DNA from: JAFGTP01 sp964498725
Lineage (GTDB): Bacteria > Fidelibacterota > UBA2242 > JAFGTP01
NCBI GenBank assembly: GCA_964498725.1
Contig: CAZCHS010000004.1
Location: forward strand, 26,928 to 90,927
DNA: 64,000 nucleotides
Direction of reading: 5' to 3'
Below are positions 52,398-61,113 of the stretch, in pieces. The position numbers and the translations under genes were made by a program. The notes under the pieces were generated by a model. That model saw only the letters and a list, made by a program, of their open reading frames with translations. It ran no database searches and was not told the DNA's origin. Position 1 is the stretch's first letter. The number at the start of each line of letters is the position of its first letter.

Positions 52398-54401
52398 ATG
52401 TCAGATATCAAACAAAAAATAGAACAATTACGCGAGGAATTACGACAAGCCAATATTGATTATTATATCAAGGATAATCCCCGGATCAGTGACGCTCAAT
52501 ATGACCAAATGATGCGGGAATTGCAGCAACTGGAAGCAGACCATCCTGAATTCCAATCTCCCGATTCACCAACTAGGCGTGTTGGTGCCGAACCTTTGGA
52601 TAAATTTAAGTTAGTGGATCACGCCATCCCCCTGCTGAGTCTGGATAATGCCATGAATGACGGCGATCTGTGGGAATTTGTAGCACGGGTTCACCGCAAT
52701 CTGCCGGAAGGCTCAAAAGTAGAATTCATTGCGGAACCGAAAATTGACGGGTTGGCAGTTGAACTGGTCTATGAAAAAGGCATTTTTGTGCAGGGCTCGA
52801 CCCGCGGTAATGGCATCACCGGCGAAGATATTACACAAAATCTGCAGACCATCAATGCTATTCCATTAAAATTAAGAGACACTGACGAAATTATCCCTGA
52901 TATTCTGGAAGTCCGCGGCGAGGTATTTATCGATAAAGAGGGCTTTGAAAAACTTAATGAATACCAGATTAACAATAATAAACAGCCTTTTGCCAATCCC
53001 AGAAACGCAGCAGCCGGATCGCTGCGCCAGTTAAATTCCAAAATTACCGCCAAACGTCCATTAAAAATATTTTGCTATTCATTAGGCCGGTGCCAGGGAA
53101 AGAGTTTTGATACACACCAAAAATTTATAGAGACACTTCCGCGGTGGGGTTTTCCCACTAATCCCCTGATCAAAAAATGTCAAAATGCCGATGAAATGAT
53201 CACCTTTAAACAGGAACTGGAAGAAAAAAGAGAATCCCTGGATTATGATATTGACGGTGTCGTATTCAAGGTGAATTCCATTGCACAACAGCAGGCGCTG
53301 GGAGTAAAATCCCGCAGTCCCCGCTGGGCCATTGCCGGCAAATTCAAGGCCCGGCAGGAGATCACTCAGATAGAAAAAATTCAAGCCAGTGTTGGCAGAA
53401 CCGGCGCCATTACCCCGGTAGCAATCCTGAAACCGGTCAATGTCGGCGGTGTGACAGTCACTCACGCGACACTCCACAATCAGGACGAAATTGACCGTAA
53501 AGATATTCGCGTCAAGGACTGGGTGGTGATTCAGCGGGCCGGCGATGTCATTCCCCAGGTGGTTAAGCCAATCATAGACCGCCGCACCGGTGACGAAAAG
53601 AAATACAATATTCCCGAAGAATGCCCGGTTTGCGGGTCCCATGTGGTGCGTATTGAAGGAGAAGCCAAACATAAATGCGCCAATATCAATTGCAATGCAC
53701 GGCTCAAAGGAAGCATCAAGCATTTCGTCAGTAAAAATGCCATGGATATTGACGGTTTTGGAGAACGACTGACCGACATACTGGTAGACAAAAAAATTAT
53801 CCGCAATGTGGCTGATATTTATACCTTAACCAAAGGCCAACTTATGTCGCTGGACAGGCAGGGTGAGAAATCCGCCGAAAACCTGCTCAATGCTATTGAG
53901 AACAGTAAGGAAACAACCCTGGCACGCTTTCTTCACGCTCTCGGCATTGCTAATGTAGGTCAATATCTGGGAAAATTATTAGAGGAAAAATTTCACACCC
54001 TTGAAAACATCATGCATGCTGATATCGAAACCCTGAACGCGATTGACCAAATCGGTCCCATTGTCGCGGAATCAATTTATAATTTTTTTGACAATGAAGA
54101 AAATGTGGAAACGGTCAGGCGATTAATAGATTACGGTATCAAATTTCAGGAAACTGAAGCGCCGGAGAATTCTGCTCTGGCAGGAAAAACCTTTGTCATT
54201 ACAGGTACGCTGGAAGATATAAAACGGTCGGAAGCGAAAAAAATGATTGAAGATAAGGGCGGAAAAGTTTCCTCCGCCATTTCCGGCAAAACCGACTACC
54301 TGGTCTGTGGCGAAAGTCCCGGGTCAAAATTAGCCAAAGCAAAAAAACTGGGTGTGGAAGTGATTGATAAAGATCGGCTTTTGGCACTCTTAGAAAGTTA
54401 A
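52398..54401 (+). CDS. ligA: NAD-dependent DNA ligase
   Basis: A 667-residue LigA joining DNA nicks in replication and repair. It shows the Ia domain start (IDYYIKDNPRISDAQYDQMMREL), the adenylated K115 in AEPKIDGLA, the OB fold (VGRTGAITPVAILKPVNVGGVTVTHATLHN), and the zinc finger CPVCGSH...CANINCNARL. Helix-hairpin-helix repeats (HFVSKNAMDIDGFGERL, IGPIVAESI) and a C-terminal BRCT domain (LAGKTFVITGTLEDIKRSEAKKMIEDKGGK) follow. ATG at 52398 has AGGA upstream; the longer frame begins in the terminator. The next gene starts 2 bases after the stop. Confidence 0.97.
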   Translation: MSDIKQKIEQLREELRQANIDYYIKDNPRISDAQYDQMMRELQQLEADHPEFQSPDSPTRRVGAEPLDKFKLVDHAIPLLSLDNAMNDGDLWEFVARVHRNLPEGSKVEFIAEPKIDGLAVELVYEKGIFVQGSTRGNGITGEDITQNLQTINAIPLKLRDTDEIIPDILEVRGEVFIDKEGFEKLNEYQINNNKQPFANPRNAAAGSLRQLNSKITAKRPLKIFCYSLGRCQGKSFDTHQKFIETLPRWGFPTNPLIKKCQNADEMITFKQELEEKRESLDYDIDGVVFKVNSIAQQQALGVKSRSPRWAIAGKFKARQEITQIEKIQASVGRTGAITPVAILKPVNVGGVTVTHATLHNQDEIDRKDIRVKDWVVIQRAGDVIPQVVKPIIDRRTGDEKKYNIPEECPVCGSHVVRIEGEAKHKCANINCNARLKGSIKHFVSKNAMDIDGFGERLTDILVDKKIIRNVADIYTLTKGQLMSLDRQGEKSAENLLNAIENSKETTLARFLHALGIANVGQYLGKLLEEKFHTLENIMHADIETLNAIDQIGPIVAESIYNFFDNEENVETVRRLIDYGIKFQETEAPENSALAGKTFVITGTLEDIKRSEAKKMIEDKGGKVSSAISGKTDYLVCGESPGSKLAKAKKLGVEVIDKDRLLALLES

Positions 54402-54403
54402 CA

Positions 54404-54784
54404 ATGAATAAAAACGAAAGCAGGCTGGCCAATATCGGTTGTTTATCGGTTATTGTCCTTGTTATCATTATCTTTTTATTGATCCCCAAAACCGATGATA
54501 TGTCACAACACACATTCGAGATTGTCAGTCGTTATGAACCGGCGCAGCACTCCAATATCTATTGTGTGTACACGGATTGCGAAACGCCTCAAATCATTGA
54601 AAACCATGCACTCAAACTGGATGCTGAAAAGAACGGTTCGATTATCATTCTCTACTACAATAAGAAAAACAAGGTTCCGGACATCAGTGAATCCGGGTTC
54701 GTAGTAAACTCTGACGATCGAAAAAATGCTATCGCCATTTACAAACGCTACGGTTCGCAACCGGCAAAATTCACCACCAAATAG
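54404..54784 (+). CDS. small membrane-anchored protein of unknown function
   Basis: 126 residues. One N-terminal span (LSVIVLVIIIFLLIPK) precedes a mixed alpha/beta domain (FEIVSRYEPAQHSNIYCVYTDCETPQIIENHALKLDAEKNGSIIILYYNKKNKVPD). No family is recognised. It lies 2 bases after ligA and is probably cotranslated with it, although a link to DNA repair is not implied. A promoter-like site follows for the next gene. Confidence 0.7.
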   Translation: MNKNESRLANIGCLSVIVLVIIIFLLIPKTDDMSQHTFEIVSRYEPAQHSNIYCVYTDCETPQIIENHALKLDAEKNGSIIILYYNKKNKVPDISESGFVVNSDDRKNAIAIYKRYGSQPAKFTTK

Positions 54785-54831
54785 ACCACACTTTTTCGGT
54801 TTTTCTCTTCAATAAATAATTAAATAAAGGT

Positions 54832-54860
54832 TTGACTGCATTTATTTAATTGTTTATATT
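54832..54860 (+). promoter_or_regulatory. sigma-70-type promoter for the PpiD-like gene
   Basis: TTGACT (54832-54837), a 17-base spacer and TATATT (54855-54860) lie 55 bases before the ATG. The untranslated leader of about 48 bases includes AAGGAGG. Confidence 0.55.
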
Positions 54861-54915
54861 TAGCAAACTTAAATTACGTGTAATTGTTTTTATATTAAGG
54901 AGGATTAACAGAATT

Positions 54916-56736
54916 ATGGGCGTAATGCAAAAACTTAGAGAAAAAACACATATTATCCTATGGGGAGTTCTGATACTATTCGTACTGAGTATGACAATCG
55001 GTGGACTGGTCGGTGGTGCAAATGTTTTGGATATTTTCTCAAACGACAGAAAAAATATGAACATTACTGGTAAAATAAATGATACAGAAATAGAAATAAG
55101 ACAATTTTCTGATGCTTTACAAAACCAGCTGCAGACAATCAGAGAACAGGGCCGTGAGATCGATTCACAGACAAGGGACATGGTTTCCGACCGCGTTTGG
55201 AATTCCTTTGTCAATGAAATTCTGATTGATGAAAAAGCAGATGAATACGGATTTACAGCCACTGATGAAGAGGTTTATGAATCTTTGGTCAATAATCCGC
55301 CGCAAATGTTTCAACAGCATCCCTCTTTCCAGACAGACGGACAATTTGATATTCAAAAATATCACCAGGCGCTGCAAGATCCCCAGATTAATTGGCTGCC
55401 TTTTGAAAATCAGGTTCGTGCACAATTGCCTCTTACTAAAATGGTTACTTATGTGCAATCTTTACCAACTGTTTCCCAATGGGAAATTCGGAATGAATAC
55501 ATTCGCAATAATGTTAAATTCTCGCTGGAAACCCTGAGTATGGCAATAACAACAGTCAGTAGAGAAGAAGTTGAAGTAAGTGATCAGGAAATTGAAAAAC
55601 GGTATAAGGAAAATAAAGAAGATTTCCTGCAGAAAGAAACCAGGGAAGTCAAATATGTCACTTTTGATATTAAACCTTCCCAAAAAGATTCTATGTCAGC
55701 GAAAAACTTTGCCGAAGATTTAATTGACAGAATTGAAAGTGGTGAGTCTTTTAAAACAGTTGCGACTGAGTACACCGAAGACCCCAGTGGCCAGGAAAAT
55801 GGCGGTGATCTGGGCTGGTTTGGTGAAGGCCGCATGGCCAAACCTTTTTCCGACGCGGCATTCAATGCTGATGAAGGAGAAATTGTTGGCCCAGTACTGA
55901 CAAATTTTGGTTATCATATCATAAAGGTTGAAGATTTCCGGGAAAAAGAGGGCAAAAAAGAAGTTAAAGCCCGTCATATTTTACTGAAAATTGAAACCGG
56001 TCCGGAAACACAGAATGAGATCAATTCAACAGCCAATTTGTTTGCCTATGATGCCAATGAATTTGGGTTTGAAGCCGCTGCTGACAGCTATGATGTGGAA
56101 ATCCAAACTTTCGATAAACTGGCGAAAGACACCCGCTATCTGCCGGGACTGGGATTTTTACCGGCTGCTTCCCGGTTTGCATTTTCCGATGTACCGGTGG
56201 GTGAAATTTCCAAATTGTATTCAACTGAAGATTCTTTCGTGATCTTTAAATTGGCCGGCATCAAGGAAGAATATTACAAAGAACTGGAAGATGTAAAAAG
56301 TTCGATCAAAGATGAAATCGTCCAGGAAAAACGCAAAGAAAAACTAAGTAGCTTCGCCAATGATGTTTACGCTGAAATTCAGTCGGGTAAAACCCTGGAA
56401 ACCATCAAAGAAGCGGAACCGAAATATAATTACGCAAAAATCGATACAGCTGTCCTGACCAAACCCCTGAAAAACCTGGGTACCAATGACAAGTTGACCG
56501 GTGCGGTTATGGCATTGGAAACCAATGAAGTTTCCAAACCGATTTTCATCAACGAAAAATATGTCATTGTCAAGTTGCTTGACAAAACAGCGATTAATGA
56601 AGAAAAATTCGCTGCCGCCAGGGAAGACCTTAGAAAACAACTGCTGGATCGTAAGAAATCAACTTACTACAACAATTGGGTACAGGCCCTGCGGGACAAC
56701 GCTAAAATCGTTGATAACCGCGCGAATATTTTCTAA
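54916..56736 (+). CDS. PpiD-like peptidyl-prolyl isomerase/chaperone
   Basis: A 606-residue periplasmic chaperone anchored by an N-terminal span (THIILWGVLILFVLSMTIGGLVGG). It has a SurA_N-like helical region (VSDRVWNSFVNEILIDEKADEYGFTATDEEVYESLVNNPP), a parvulin rotamase domain (DFLQKETREVKYVTFDIKPS, FKTVATEYTEDPSGQENGGDLGWFGEGRMAKPF, FGYHIIKVEDF) and a long C-terminal helical part with a second, degenerate rotamase-like segment (EVKARHILLKIETG). PpiD helps newly exported proteins leave the Sec translocon. Start: ATG at 54916; AGGAGG is 12 bases upstream, rather far. Confidence 0.88.
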   Translation: MGVMQKLREKTHIILWGVLILFVLSMTIGGLVGGANVLDIFSNDRKNMNITGKINDTEIEIRQFSDALQNQLQTIREQGREIDSQTRDMVSDRVWNSFVNEILIDEKADEYGFTATDEEVYESLVNNPPQMFQQHPSFQTDGQFDIQKYHQALQDPQINWLPFENQVRAQLPLTKMVTYVQSLPTVSQWEIRNEYIRNNVKFSLETLSMAITTVSREEVEVSDQEIEKRYKENKEDFLQKETREVKYVTFDIKPSQKDSMSAKNFAEDLIDRIESGESFKTVATEYTEDPSGQENGGDLGWFGEGRMAKPFSDAAFNADEGEIVGPVLTNFGYHIIKVEDFREKEGKKEVKARHILLKIETGPETQNEINSTANLFAYDANEFGFEAAADSYDVEIQTFDKLAKDTRYLPGLGFLPAASRFAFSDVPVGEISKLYSTEDSFVIFKLAGIKEEYYKELEDVKSSIKDEIVQEKRKEKLSSFANDVYAEIQSGKTLETIKEAEPKYNYAKIDTAVLTKPLKNLGTNDKLTGAVMALETNEVSKPIFINEKYVIVKLLDKTAINEEKFAAAREDLRKQLLDRKKSTYYNNWVQALRDNAKIVDNRANIF

Positions 56737-56760
56737 ATACCAAAATATTTATCAAAATAT

Positions 56761-56797
56761 AAACCTCCAAAGTTCAAAAAACTTCGGAGGTTTTTTT
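56761..56797 (+). terminator. terminator after the PpiD-like gene
   Basis: AAACCTCC pairs with GGAGGTTT, followed by more T, 24 bases after the stop. The next repeat begins immediately behind the T-run. Confidence 0.87.
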
Positions 56798-56912
56798 AAC
56801 CTGAATTATTCATGAATTTTCAATTTTTTAAAGGAAAGCGAATAAAATTAACAGGTTACGAAAAATTAATAAAAAGATGAATTGGAAAATTCATAGAATG
56901 ATATTCAGGTTA
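56798..56912. repeat. palindromic repeat family 1, copy D
   Basis: 115 bases bounded by AACCTGAAT and ATTCAGGTT. The first ~56 bases are identical to copy A (1460) apart from the terminal base pair, which is A-T here and G-C there on both sides. Between the ends, TTATTCATGAATTTTC pairs imperfectly with GAAAATTCATAGAATGAT. It fills the gap between the PpiD-like gene and dinB. Confidence 0.8.
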
Positions 56913-56956
56913 AAAAATCCTTTCTAATCTCCCACAGAATTCCCTAATTTTTACAA

Positions 56957-58048
56957 ATGACCACAATAAAACCCCATAGCAACCGCAAGATCATTCACAT
57001 CGACATGGATGCTTTTTACGCCTCTGTAGAGCAGCGGGACTTTCCGGAATACAAAGGGAAACCTTTGGTTGTGGGTTCACCAAGCAAACGTGGTGTAATT
57101 GCGGCTGCCAGCTATGAAGCGAGAGAATACGGCATTCATTCAGCCATGCCTTCTGCTGTAGCAATTAACAAGTGCCCGGAACTGATCTTTGCCCGGGGCA
57201 GATTTCATATCTATAAGGAGATCTCTACACAAATCCGCAAAATTTTCAAGGAATACACTGATCTGATAGAACCGCTTTCCCTGGATGAAGCTTTTCTGGA
57301 TGTTACGGAAAACAAAAAAAACATGCGCTCCGCCACTCACATTGCTCAGGAAATCCGCGACAAAATCAAAACCCGCACCGGTTTAACAGCTTCTGCTGGT
57401 ATCTCAATCAATAAATTTCTCGCCAAAATCGCTTCCGACATCAATAAACCCAACGGCATGAAAGTGATCAAACCCGATGAAGTGGAAAATTTCATCAACC
57501 AATTACCGGTAAAGAAATTCTTCGGAGTCGGCAAGGTAACCGCTGCTAAAATGAACCGGCTCGGTATATATACAGGCGCTGATCTGAAACAAAAAACCAT
57601 GCCCGAGTTAATCGAGTATTTTGGTAAAACCGGTATTTATTACTACTATATTGTACGGGGGATTGATAACCGGCCCGTTGAGCCGTCACGAATTCGTAAG
57701 TCAATTGGCGCCGAGGAAACCTTTTATGATGACATTGTAAAAGACGATCTGTTGCTCTCCCATATCGAAAATATAGCCGAGGATGTCTGGAACCGTATGC
57801 AGCGCGCCAATGTCTGCGGCAAAACCCTCACTTTGAAAGTTAAATATTATGATTTCATGATCAACACTCACAGCACTACACGGCCTACCTCCATTGATAA
57901 TGAGGAGGATCTGCTGGTATTGGCGCAAAAACTGCTGGAGGTGCGGCGCTTTCCAGATAAGCCTATTCGCCTGTTGGGGCTTTCAGTCTCTAATTTAGAC
58001 AATGCTGCAGGACCGAAGGTCTACGAACAACTCTGCCTGGATTTGTAA
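56957..58048 (+). CDS. dinB: DNA polymerase IV
   Basis: A 363-residue Y-family translesion polymerase. The palm starts HIDMDAFYASVEQRDFPEYKGKP with the first catalytic aspartate, then LSLDEAFLDVTE with the second acidic pair, TASAGISINKFLAKIASDINKPNG, VGKVTAAKMNRLGI of the thumb/HhH, and a little-finger domain (RKSIGAEETFYDD, GKTLTLKVKYYDF). A C-terminal clamp-binding motif is not obvious. It bypasses lesions in damaged DNA, at low fidelity. No LexA-type box is recognisable in the upstream repeat. Confidence 0.96.
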   Translation: MTTIKPHSNRKIIHIDMDAFYASVEQRDFPEYKGKPLVVGSPSKRGVIAAASYEAREYGIHSAMPSAVAINKCPELIFARGRFHIYKEISTQIRKIFKEYTDLIEPLSLDEAFLDVTENKKNMRSATHIAQEIRDKIKTRTGLTASAGISINKFLAKIASDINKPNGMKVIKPDEVENFINQLPVKKFFGVGKVTAAKMNRLGIYTGADLKQKTMPELIEYFGKTGIYYYYIVRGIDNRPVEPSRIRKSIGAEETFYDDIVKDDLLLSHIENIAEDVWNRMQRANVCGKTLTLKVKYYDFMINTHSTTRPTSIDNEEDLLVLAQKLLEVRRFPDKPIRLLGLSVSNLDNAAGPKVYEQLCLDL

Positions 58049-58143
58049 AAGAATTTTTCCGGATTGTTTTTGATTTTGACTGATGAGGGAAAACAGTTTT
58101 GTCTTGATTTGGGGGCAAGAAGGTTGCAAATCTTTATTTCATA

Positions 58144-58177
58144 GGATATAGCAAGCGACAATTGCCGCTTGCTATCC
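58144..58177. repeat. hairpin between dinB and the DUF4954 gene
   Basis: GGATA-ta-GCAAGCG pairs with CGCTTGC-TATCC around an 8-base loop between convergent genes. It has no strong T-run, so it is either a weak bidirectional terminator or a short palindromic repeat. Confidence 0.55.
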
Positions 58178-58190
58178 TCTATATCATCAT

Positions 58191-60161
58191 TCAACTAAAA
58201 AAGGCTTTTAGCCGGTCGGCTTTTTCCTCGGTTTTCTGATTGTCTTCCAGTAGACTCCTGACAAAGGAATTAGATGCTTTGGTGCCGCGAACAGCCTCGA
58301 AATCTTTCCGGCGAACATCAGCATCACCGTCAATACCATAGCCTTTCATGCTGTTGACATCAAATTCCTTATCAGCGTCCCGCAGGATCATATTATTGAG
58401 TTTGATCTTGTCCTTTTTCCAACTGGCGACAAGCGTCAGGAAATCCTCTGGTATAATATCAGAAGACTTTTTACCCAACTGCTTTTCTATGAGGTCAACT
58501 GTCCATTGCCATGCCAGTTCATCATATTTATTATGAATTTCTGCTAATTCTTCAATAACCTTTTCAGGAGTATTAAAATTATCAGTTTTAATATCTTCTA
58601 TCAGATTTTCAATATGGTGAAGAGGTGCAATCAGCCCCAGCATATCCACCCATTTTTCATGAACAGACATTTTATTTTTAAGGCCCTTTTCCATAAAATC
58701 TTCCATTTTCACAATAGTATGTCGCTTGATAAAACGAATGATCTGTTCTCCGATAAAAATATTGATCGGAATTTTGTAATACTTTTTCGCCGTCCGCATG
58801 AGAAGACGTTTGACTTTTATTCCGTCGAGATTGATAAATTCTATCTTTTTACTGGCGTTATCATAGAGCTCCGTCAGTTTATCCTGAGCGCGAAGGACTT
58901 TGGAAATAACAAAGGGAGAAAAGAGATCGAAATTGATCAGGTCCCGTTTTTTGGCACAGGTTCGTTTATCCCGTTTAGGCCATTTCTCACTGTCCCGCAG
59001 GGTTCCCACTGTGATCAGGTTCATGGCCGGCGTCAGCACAGATTCACCCTCCTGTTCTTCCACATAGGAAAAGGGAAAATCACTGACATCGAAATGACTA
59101 TAATGCTTACCCATGACAGCAGAAAAAGGCCCTACCCGGCTGGGCCACAACAGATAGGAAAAAGAACCGGTTTTGCAGCCGCGCTCCAGTATTCCCTGGT
59201 GTAAGGGTCCCAGCTTATACATGTGATTACTCTGATTCGTACCGCTGCCGGCATTGTAAAAAGAAAACAGTCCGGCGATGAGCAATGATGATTTGTGATG
59301 CGTCACAGTGTAGGGGCCGGCAAAAAGCGCACAGGCTTCCCCGTGAAAGCATTCACTATTGGCGAAAAAGGCGGAATTCTCAGCGGAATATTGTTTGCCG
59401 ATAGTCACTCCCTGTCCCAGGAAACAATCTTCAATCTGGGCATCATTTTCAACTTTACTGCCTTCCTGCATGATGAAATTCTTCAGCAGTCGCGCGTTTG
59501 TTACTTCGGAATGGCTATCCAGGGAACTCATGATCGTGCCATTGACAATCATATCGGTTGCTAATATTTTAGCAAAAGGGCCAACCATCACATTTTCCAT
59601 ACGTTTCACCTGCTGGATACAGGCTTGTTTGCCCACTCTGCCCCATTCAGTTTTCCGGGATATAACATATTTCTTAATCATTGCTTTTAATTTGCTGATC
59701 AGCTCCTGATCATGTTGATAATTCACCAGCATATACGCCATCTGAGCGTTGAGTTCCTCAAAAATCGGCAGTTCTCTCCCACCTCCTTCATTGAGCACTT
59801 CAATTTCCACACCATTACCAAAACTATTCCGCCCGGTCACATGCAGGCTGCCCACATTTTCAATAACCGCCGCGTTTTCAATGTGGTAATTACTGATGTC
59901 AGCCACGCGATTAATATAAACATTATCCTCTATTATACAATTATGCAGGCTGGTATATTTAATGCCGCAATCCTTCATAACACCATTAACAGAAACATCA
60001 TGATCAAATACACCCAGTTTTATGTCGCCATAAAACTCGACATTGTATAATTTGTGGGGATTGAATCCCTCCTTCACTTCAATACGGGACCAATTCCGTG
60101 TCCAGCAATTGTTATTTTGAAGGATTTGGATTTCCTCGTCGGTTAATTTTCTGTAACACAT
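58191..60161 (-). CDS. DUF4954-family left-handed beta-helix protein
   Basis: A 656-residue protein. Residues about 30-400 contain hexapeptide-like beta-helix repeats (NCIIEDNVYINRVADISNYHIENAAVIENVG, DMIVNGTIMSSLDSHSEVTNARLLKNFIMQEGSKVENDAQIEDCFLGQGVTIG) as in nucleotidyl/acyltransferases. The rest is alpha-helical (SVHEKWVDMLGLIAPLHHIENLIEDIKTDNF). The family is widespread in Bacteroidota and spirochaetes with no assigned reaction. Sugar-nucleotide transfer or sugar-phosphate binding is plausible from the fold. It lies downstream of nagB across an 86-base inverted repeat, which supports an amino-sugar link. Confidence 0.8.
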   Translation of the reverse strand: MCYRKLTDEEIQILQNNNCWTRNWSRIEVKEGFNPHKLYNVEFYGDIKLGVFDHDVSVNGVMKDCGIKYTSLHNCIIEDNVYINRVADISNYHIENAAVIENVGSLHVTGRNSFGNGVEIEVLNEGGGRELPIFEELNAQMAYMLVNYQHDQELISKLKAMIKKYVISRKTEWGRVGKQACIQQVKRMENVMVGPFAKILATDMIVNGTIMSSLDSHSEVTNARLLKNFIMQEGSKVENDAQIEDCFLGQGVTIGKQYSAENSAFFANSECFHGEACALFAGPYTVTHHKSSLLIAGLFSFYNAGSGTNQSNHMYKLGPLHQGILERGCKTGSFSYLLWPSRVGPFSAVMGKHYSHFDVSDFPFSYVEEQEGESVLTPAMNLITVGTLRDSEKWPKRDKRTCAKKRDLINFDLFSPFVISKVLRAQDKLTELYDNASKKIEFINLDGIKVKRLLMRTAKKYYKIPINIFIGEQIIRFIKRHTIVKMEDFMEKGLKNKMSVHEKWVDMLGLIAPLHHIENLIEDIKTDNFNTPEKVIEELAEIHNKYDELAWQWTVDLIEKQLGKKSSDIIPEDFLTLVASWKKDKIKLNNMILRDADKEFDVNSMKGYGIDGDADVRRKDFEAVRGTKASNSFVRSLLEDNQKTEEKADRLKAFFS

Positions 60162-60191
60162 ATTCGACCTCTCATCTCACCTTATTGTGAT

Positions 60192-60277
60192 ACACCTTGC
60201 GAATGGTCGAAAGACCTTCGCAATGGTGTTGGTTTCTAATTAGTATAGCGAAGGTCTACGAACCATTCGCAAGGTGT
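60192..60277. repeat. 86-base inverted repeat downstream of nagB
   Basis: ACACCTTGCGAATGGT (60192-60207) is matched by ACCATTCGCAAGGTGT (60262-60277), and the inner AGACCTTCGC by GCGAAGGTCT (60248-60257). The loop is about 26 bases. It lies 8 bases after the nagB stop, upstream of the DUF4954 gene in the same orientation. The T-run needed for a simple terminator is absent, so an mRNA-processing or stabilising hairpin, or a REP-type repeat, is more likely. Confidence 0.75.
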
Positions 60278-60285
60278 TCAAATTA

Positions 60286-61095
60286 TTACAGTTCCGGTAC
60301 ATCATTTAGTGAATCTTTTTCAATATCCTTAAAATATTTGACCGTGCCGACTTTCAATTCCATAGTGGCTTCCTCATCGCAGACAATAATGCCATTGGGA
60401 TGCAATTGCAAGGCGGAAACCGTCCACATGTGGTTGACGCCCTCTTCCACGACTTTTTGCAGGGCCCGGGCTTTCTTATAGCCATTGATCAAAATAAGGA
60501 CTTCATCAGAATCCATCACTGTGCCTACACCGACGGTCAGAGCGGTCTTCGGAACTTTGTTCAGGTCATTATCAAAAAAGCGGGAATTAGCAAGAATAGT
60601 ATCATAGGTCAGAGTTTTGATACGGGTTGTTGACGAGAGTGATGAGCCCGGTTCATTAAAAGCAATATGCCCGTCCGGTCCAATACCACCGAGAAACAGA
60701 TCAATACCGCCGTAGCTATCGATTTTATCTTCGTAGGCTTCACATTCGGATTCCAGATCTTCGGCATTCCCGTCCAGAATATTGATATTTTCTTTGGGAA
60801 TATCGATATGGTCGAACAGATTGGTTTTCATAAAATAATGGTAACTTTCCGGATGGTCTTCCGGAATTTTGACATATTCGTCCATATTAAAAGTCACAAC
60901 ATTTTTAAAGGAAACCTTACCGGCTTTATGCAACTTTATAATCTCTATGTATGTTCCGATAGGTGTTGAACCGGTGGGCAAACCCAAAACAAAGGGTTCC
61001 TCCTTTGTCGACTCGGCTTCATTGATTCTTTTTACAACATGATACGCCACCCATTTACTCATTTTTTTATAATCATCGTGAATTAATATACGCAT
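60286..61095 (-). CDS. nagB: glucosamine-6-phosphate deaminase
   Basis: A 269-residue enzyme converting glucosamine-6-phosphate to fructose-6-phosphate and ammonia. Active-site features are VLGLPTGSTPIGTYIEIIK, FNMDEYVKIPEDHPESYHYFM with the catalytic aspartate, GGIGPDGHIAFNEPGSSLSSTTRI, and VGVGTVMDSDEVLILINGYKKARAL. It links amino-sugar catabolism with glycolysis. nagA is not adjacent. It follows the acyl-CoA synthetase by 18 bases. Confidence 0.95.
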   Translation of the reverse strand: MRILIHDDYKKMSKWVAYHVVKRINEAESTKEEPFVLGLPTGSTPIGTYIEIIKLHKAGKVSFKNVVTFNMDEYVKIPEDHPESYHYFMKTNLFDHIDIPKENINILDGNAEDLESECEAYEDKIDSYGGIDLFLGGIGPDGHIAFNEPGSSLSSTTRIKTLTYDTILANSRFFDNDLNKVPKTALTVGVGTVMDSDEVLILINGYKKARALQKVVEEGVNHMWTVSALQLHPNGIIVCDEEATMELKVGTVKYFKDIEKDSLNDVPEL

Positions 61096-61113
61096 TTTTA
61101 TTCTCCTGTTTGC

